Below are positions 6,464 to 8,065 of a DNA stretch of 8,065 nucleotides, in pieces. The notes beneath the pieces are model-generated. The model was not told the DNA's origin, ran no database searches, and was given only the letters and a program-made list of their open reading frames with translations. The stretch is from Chlorobiota bacterium (lineage in GTDB: Bacteria > Bacteroidota > Ignavibacteria > SZUA-365 > JAADGX01). The number at the start of each line of letters is the position of its first letter. Position 1 is the first letter of the stretch. The stretch lies in assembly GCA_013152135.1 (NCBI GenBank), contig JAADGX010000123.1:1-8065 (forward strand), given 5' to 3'. Made by a program: the position numbers and the translations under genes.

Positions 6464-8065
6464 CTATACCTGGAAGAGGTATTGGAATTTCAGGAAGTAC
6501 TGTCGCTGCCGTTGCGTGAGGATAATGGGGCTTTCTCGCAGGGAGCTCTTGTAGAACGACCCGAAATCTCCGTATCTGCTTGTGACGCCGATGTAAAAGA
6601 TCGAAAACGGGTTGAGCTTGTACGTGAGAAGTGGCTCGACATCCAGGCCTCGACCGAACTGGTTGTACTGCACGACCAGTCGCAGGAACAGCTCCCGGGT
6701 GAACTGGTAGTTGATGCGGCTCCGGAAGATGTAACCGCTGAAAATCTCGTCACCGCTGTCCGGGTAATACAGATCGGAATAGGAAACACTGGCTGAAACG
6801 ATGATCTGCGTGCTCGGCTTGATCTCGGTCCAGAAGCTGAAATTCTTGCCGTCGCCCAGCACTGGCGTCTCCAGGCTTCTGGCCACGAACCGCCCCGCCG
6901 TGTAATTAAGGCCGAAACGGAACCATTCGAGATAATTCGAATTGATGTAGATCCAGCCTCTCCTGATCCCACGGAGTTGCACGTTCCTGAACAGCTCGTT
7001 GCTGAAAATGTACCCGCCACCGACGTAGGTCTGTCCTTTCAGGTTGAGATTGAGGTTGGGAACGAACCATTCGTCCTTGCGCACGCCGTCGAAGTTCCAT
7101 ACCCGCCCCACGTTGATACCGGGTCGAATCACGTCGAAGAACGAATCCTCCGGGTACAGGGTCAAGTTTTGCGACATGCCGAGCGAGCGCCGGTTGTTCT
7201 GCGTAACGAATCCGTTGGCGGCACGAAATGTGGGACTGGACTCCCGGTAGGTAACATCGAAATTCCAGGTCCGCGATTGCCGCTCGAGGCCCAGGATGTA
7301 GGAAAGACCGTAGTACGATTCGCCGTCGAAGGCTGCCGTGTGAGCGCCGCCGTCGAACTTCATGTCGCCCAGGGAAGCCGTCAGGGAACTGTCATTCGGT
7401 TCCGTTGTGTGGCTGCCCATGACCTGTACTTTCACCCTGAAATTCTCGAGGAAAAGCAGCATGGCGTCGGCCCCGAAAGTACTGCCGGAGCCACCGTCGG
7501 TCAGGCGCCGGTCGGTTACCAGCAATCCGACGAATGACGATTCCCCGAAATCGTACCGGGAACGAAAGATGTTGGAAACGCTCCTTCCCGCGTCCTGGAC
7601 CACGGCGCTCCGCTCCTCGAAGGGCAGGAGAACGGGAGAATGTTCGTCCCAGGCCCCGATGTAGATGAAACTGTTGGCACCCGCGTTGCCGATGAGCTTG
7701 GCAGCGGCGAGCGGATCGTTGATCGTGCGCGTGTACACCGCGCTGATCCAGGTGTCGTAGAGGTTGCTGCCTTCCTGGAAGAACGGCCGTCGTTCCGGGT
7801 AGAACAATGCGAAGGTCGTGTTGACGTCGATCTGGGTCGCGTCCGATTCCACCTGGCTGAAATCCGGGTTGAGCGTCGCTTCCGAGAAAATGCTGTTTGT
7901 AAGAGTGTAGCGAAAGCCGAGGGAGAGTTCGCCCCTCATACTTCGCAGGCTGAAAGGAGACAGGCCGGAGTTCCTGTCGCCCGCATCCCGGAGACGCGAC
8001 GATTGCGAACCGACAAATGCGGGCAGAAGCTCGAACTTTTCCCCGGACTTTACGCCCCGGATGCC
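6464..8065 (-). CDS. DUF5916 (CBM9-associated) outer-membrane beta-barrel protein, 5' part beyond the right edge
   Basis: These are the C-terminal 533 residues. An ATG at 7939 is not the start, because the frame stays open to 8065 and the 42 residues before it (GIRGVKSGEKFELLPAFVGS and onward) match the usual lead-in of the family. Diagnostic motifs follow: NPDFSQVESD (residues 66-75 from the right edge) and YPERRPFFQEG (89-99). These match the family hallmarks NPDFxQVEaD and FPEkRPFFxEG. The rest is alternating beta-strand text rich in Tyr, Phe, Trp and Asn, ending in YFLKFQYLFQV, typical of an outer-membrane barrel. In known members a CBM9-like domain (PF06452) precedes this region; here it would lie outside the window. 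The function of the family is not established; sugar or polymer handling at the outer membrane is inferred only from the CBM9 link. Stop is TAG at 6466-6464. Confidence 0.92.
   Translation of the reverse strand, partial: GIRGVKSGEKFELLPAFVGSQSSRLRDAGDRNSGLSPFSLRSMRGELSLGFRYTLTNSIFSEATLNPDFSQVESDATQIDVNTTFALFYPERRPFFQEGSNLYDTWISAVYTRTINDPLAAAKLIGNAGANSFIYIGAWDEHSPVLLPFEERSAVVQDAGRSVSNIFRSRYDFGESSFVGLLVTDRRLTDGGSGSTFGADAMLLFLENFRVKVQVMGSHTTEPNDSSLTASLGDMKFDGGAHTAAFDGESYYGLSYILGLERQSRTWNFDVTYRESSPTFRAANGFVTQNNRRSLGMSQNLTLYPEDSFFDVIRPGINVGRVWNFDGVRKDEWFVPNLNLNLKGQTYVGGGYIFSNELFRNVQLRGIRRGWIYINSNYLEWFRFGLNYTAGRFVARSLETPVLGDGKNFSFWTEIKPSTQIIVSASVSYSDLYYPDSGDEIFSGYIFRSRINYQFTRELFLRLVVQYNQFGRGLDVEPLLTYKLNPFSIFYIGVTSRYGDFGSFYKSSLRESPIILTQRQRQYFLKFQYLFQV

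Noticed and set aside
1..8065. tRNA, rRNA, CRISPR arrays, insertion sequences or attachment sites
   Set aside because: Read on both strands, no cloverleaf, repeat-spacer array, transposase motif or flanking inverted repeats were seen. The only regular repeats are the protein-coding Asp-boxes.

Overview
The window looks like a piece of a GC-rich bacterium of the Fibrobacteres-Chlorobi-Bacteroidetes (FCB) group. Two of the four genes end in a type IX secretion (T9SS) sorting domain of the NYPNPF kind, and a third is a DUF5916-type outer-membrane barrel with the hallmark NPDF-QVE and YPE-RPFF motifs. Both are characteristic of Bacteroidota, Ignavibacteriota/Chlorobiota, Kapabacteria, Rhodothermota and related candidate phyla. 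One gene has a strong Shine-Dalgarno sequence, which is uncommon in classical Bacteroidia and Flavobacteriia. Together with the high GC this points to a deeper FCB lineage. The exact phylum cannot be fixed from this window.

Layout: (1) Nucleotides 1-1735, plus strand, hold the 3' part of a secreted Asp-box (BNR/Ycf48-like) repeat protein, open at the left edge, with a C-terminal sorting domain. (2) After a 48-bp convergent gap, 4990-1784 on the minus strand encodes a complete 1068-residue secreted protein. It has a signal peptide, an unrecognised N-terminal domain, two tandem cysteine-framed Ig-like repeats, an IgGFc-binding-like region and a sorting domain. (3) Upstream of it on the same strand, 6199-5072 reads as one Asp-box lipoprotein of about 375 codons that is interrupted by a single in-frame TAG at 5689-5687. 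(4) After a 264-bp gap with a plausible Bacteroidota-type promoter, 8065-6464 (minus) holds the C-terminal 533 residues of a DUF5916 barrel whose start lies beyond the right edge.

All four products are predicted to sit in or on the cell envelope or outside the cell, so this is a surface/secretome neighbourhood. No T9SS machinery gene, enzyme of central metabolism, RNA gene, mobile element or CRISPR array is visible. No direct partnership between the genes can be shown from sequence. Genes 2, 3 and 4 share a strand, but the 264-bp and 81-bp gaps make separate promoters as likely as an operon.

The points most worth a second look are the amber codon splitting the lipoprotein, the very regular 41-residue Asp-box array, the unusual architecture and internal duplications of the 1068-residue protein, and the shared, non-standard form of the two sorting domains.
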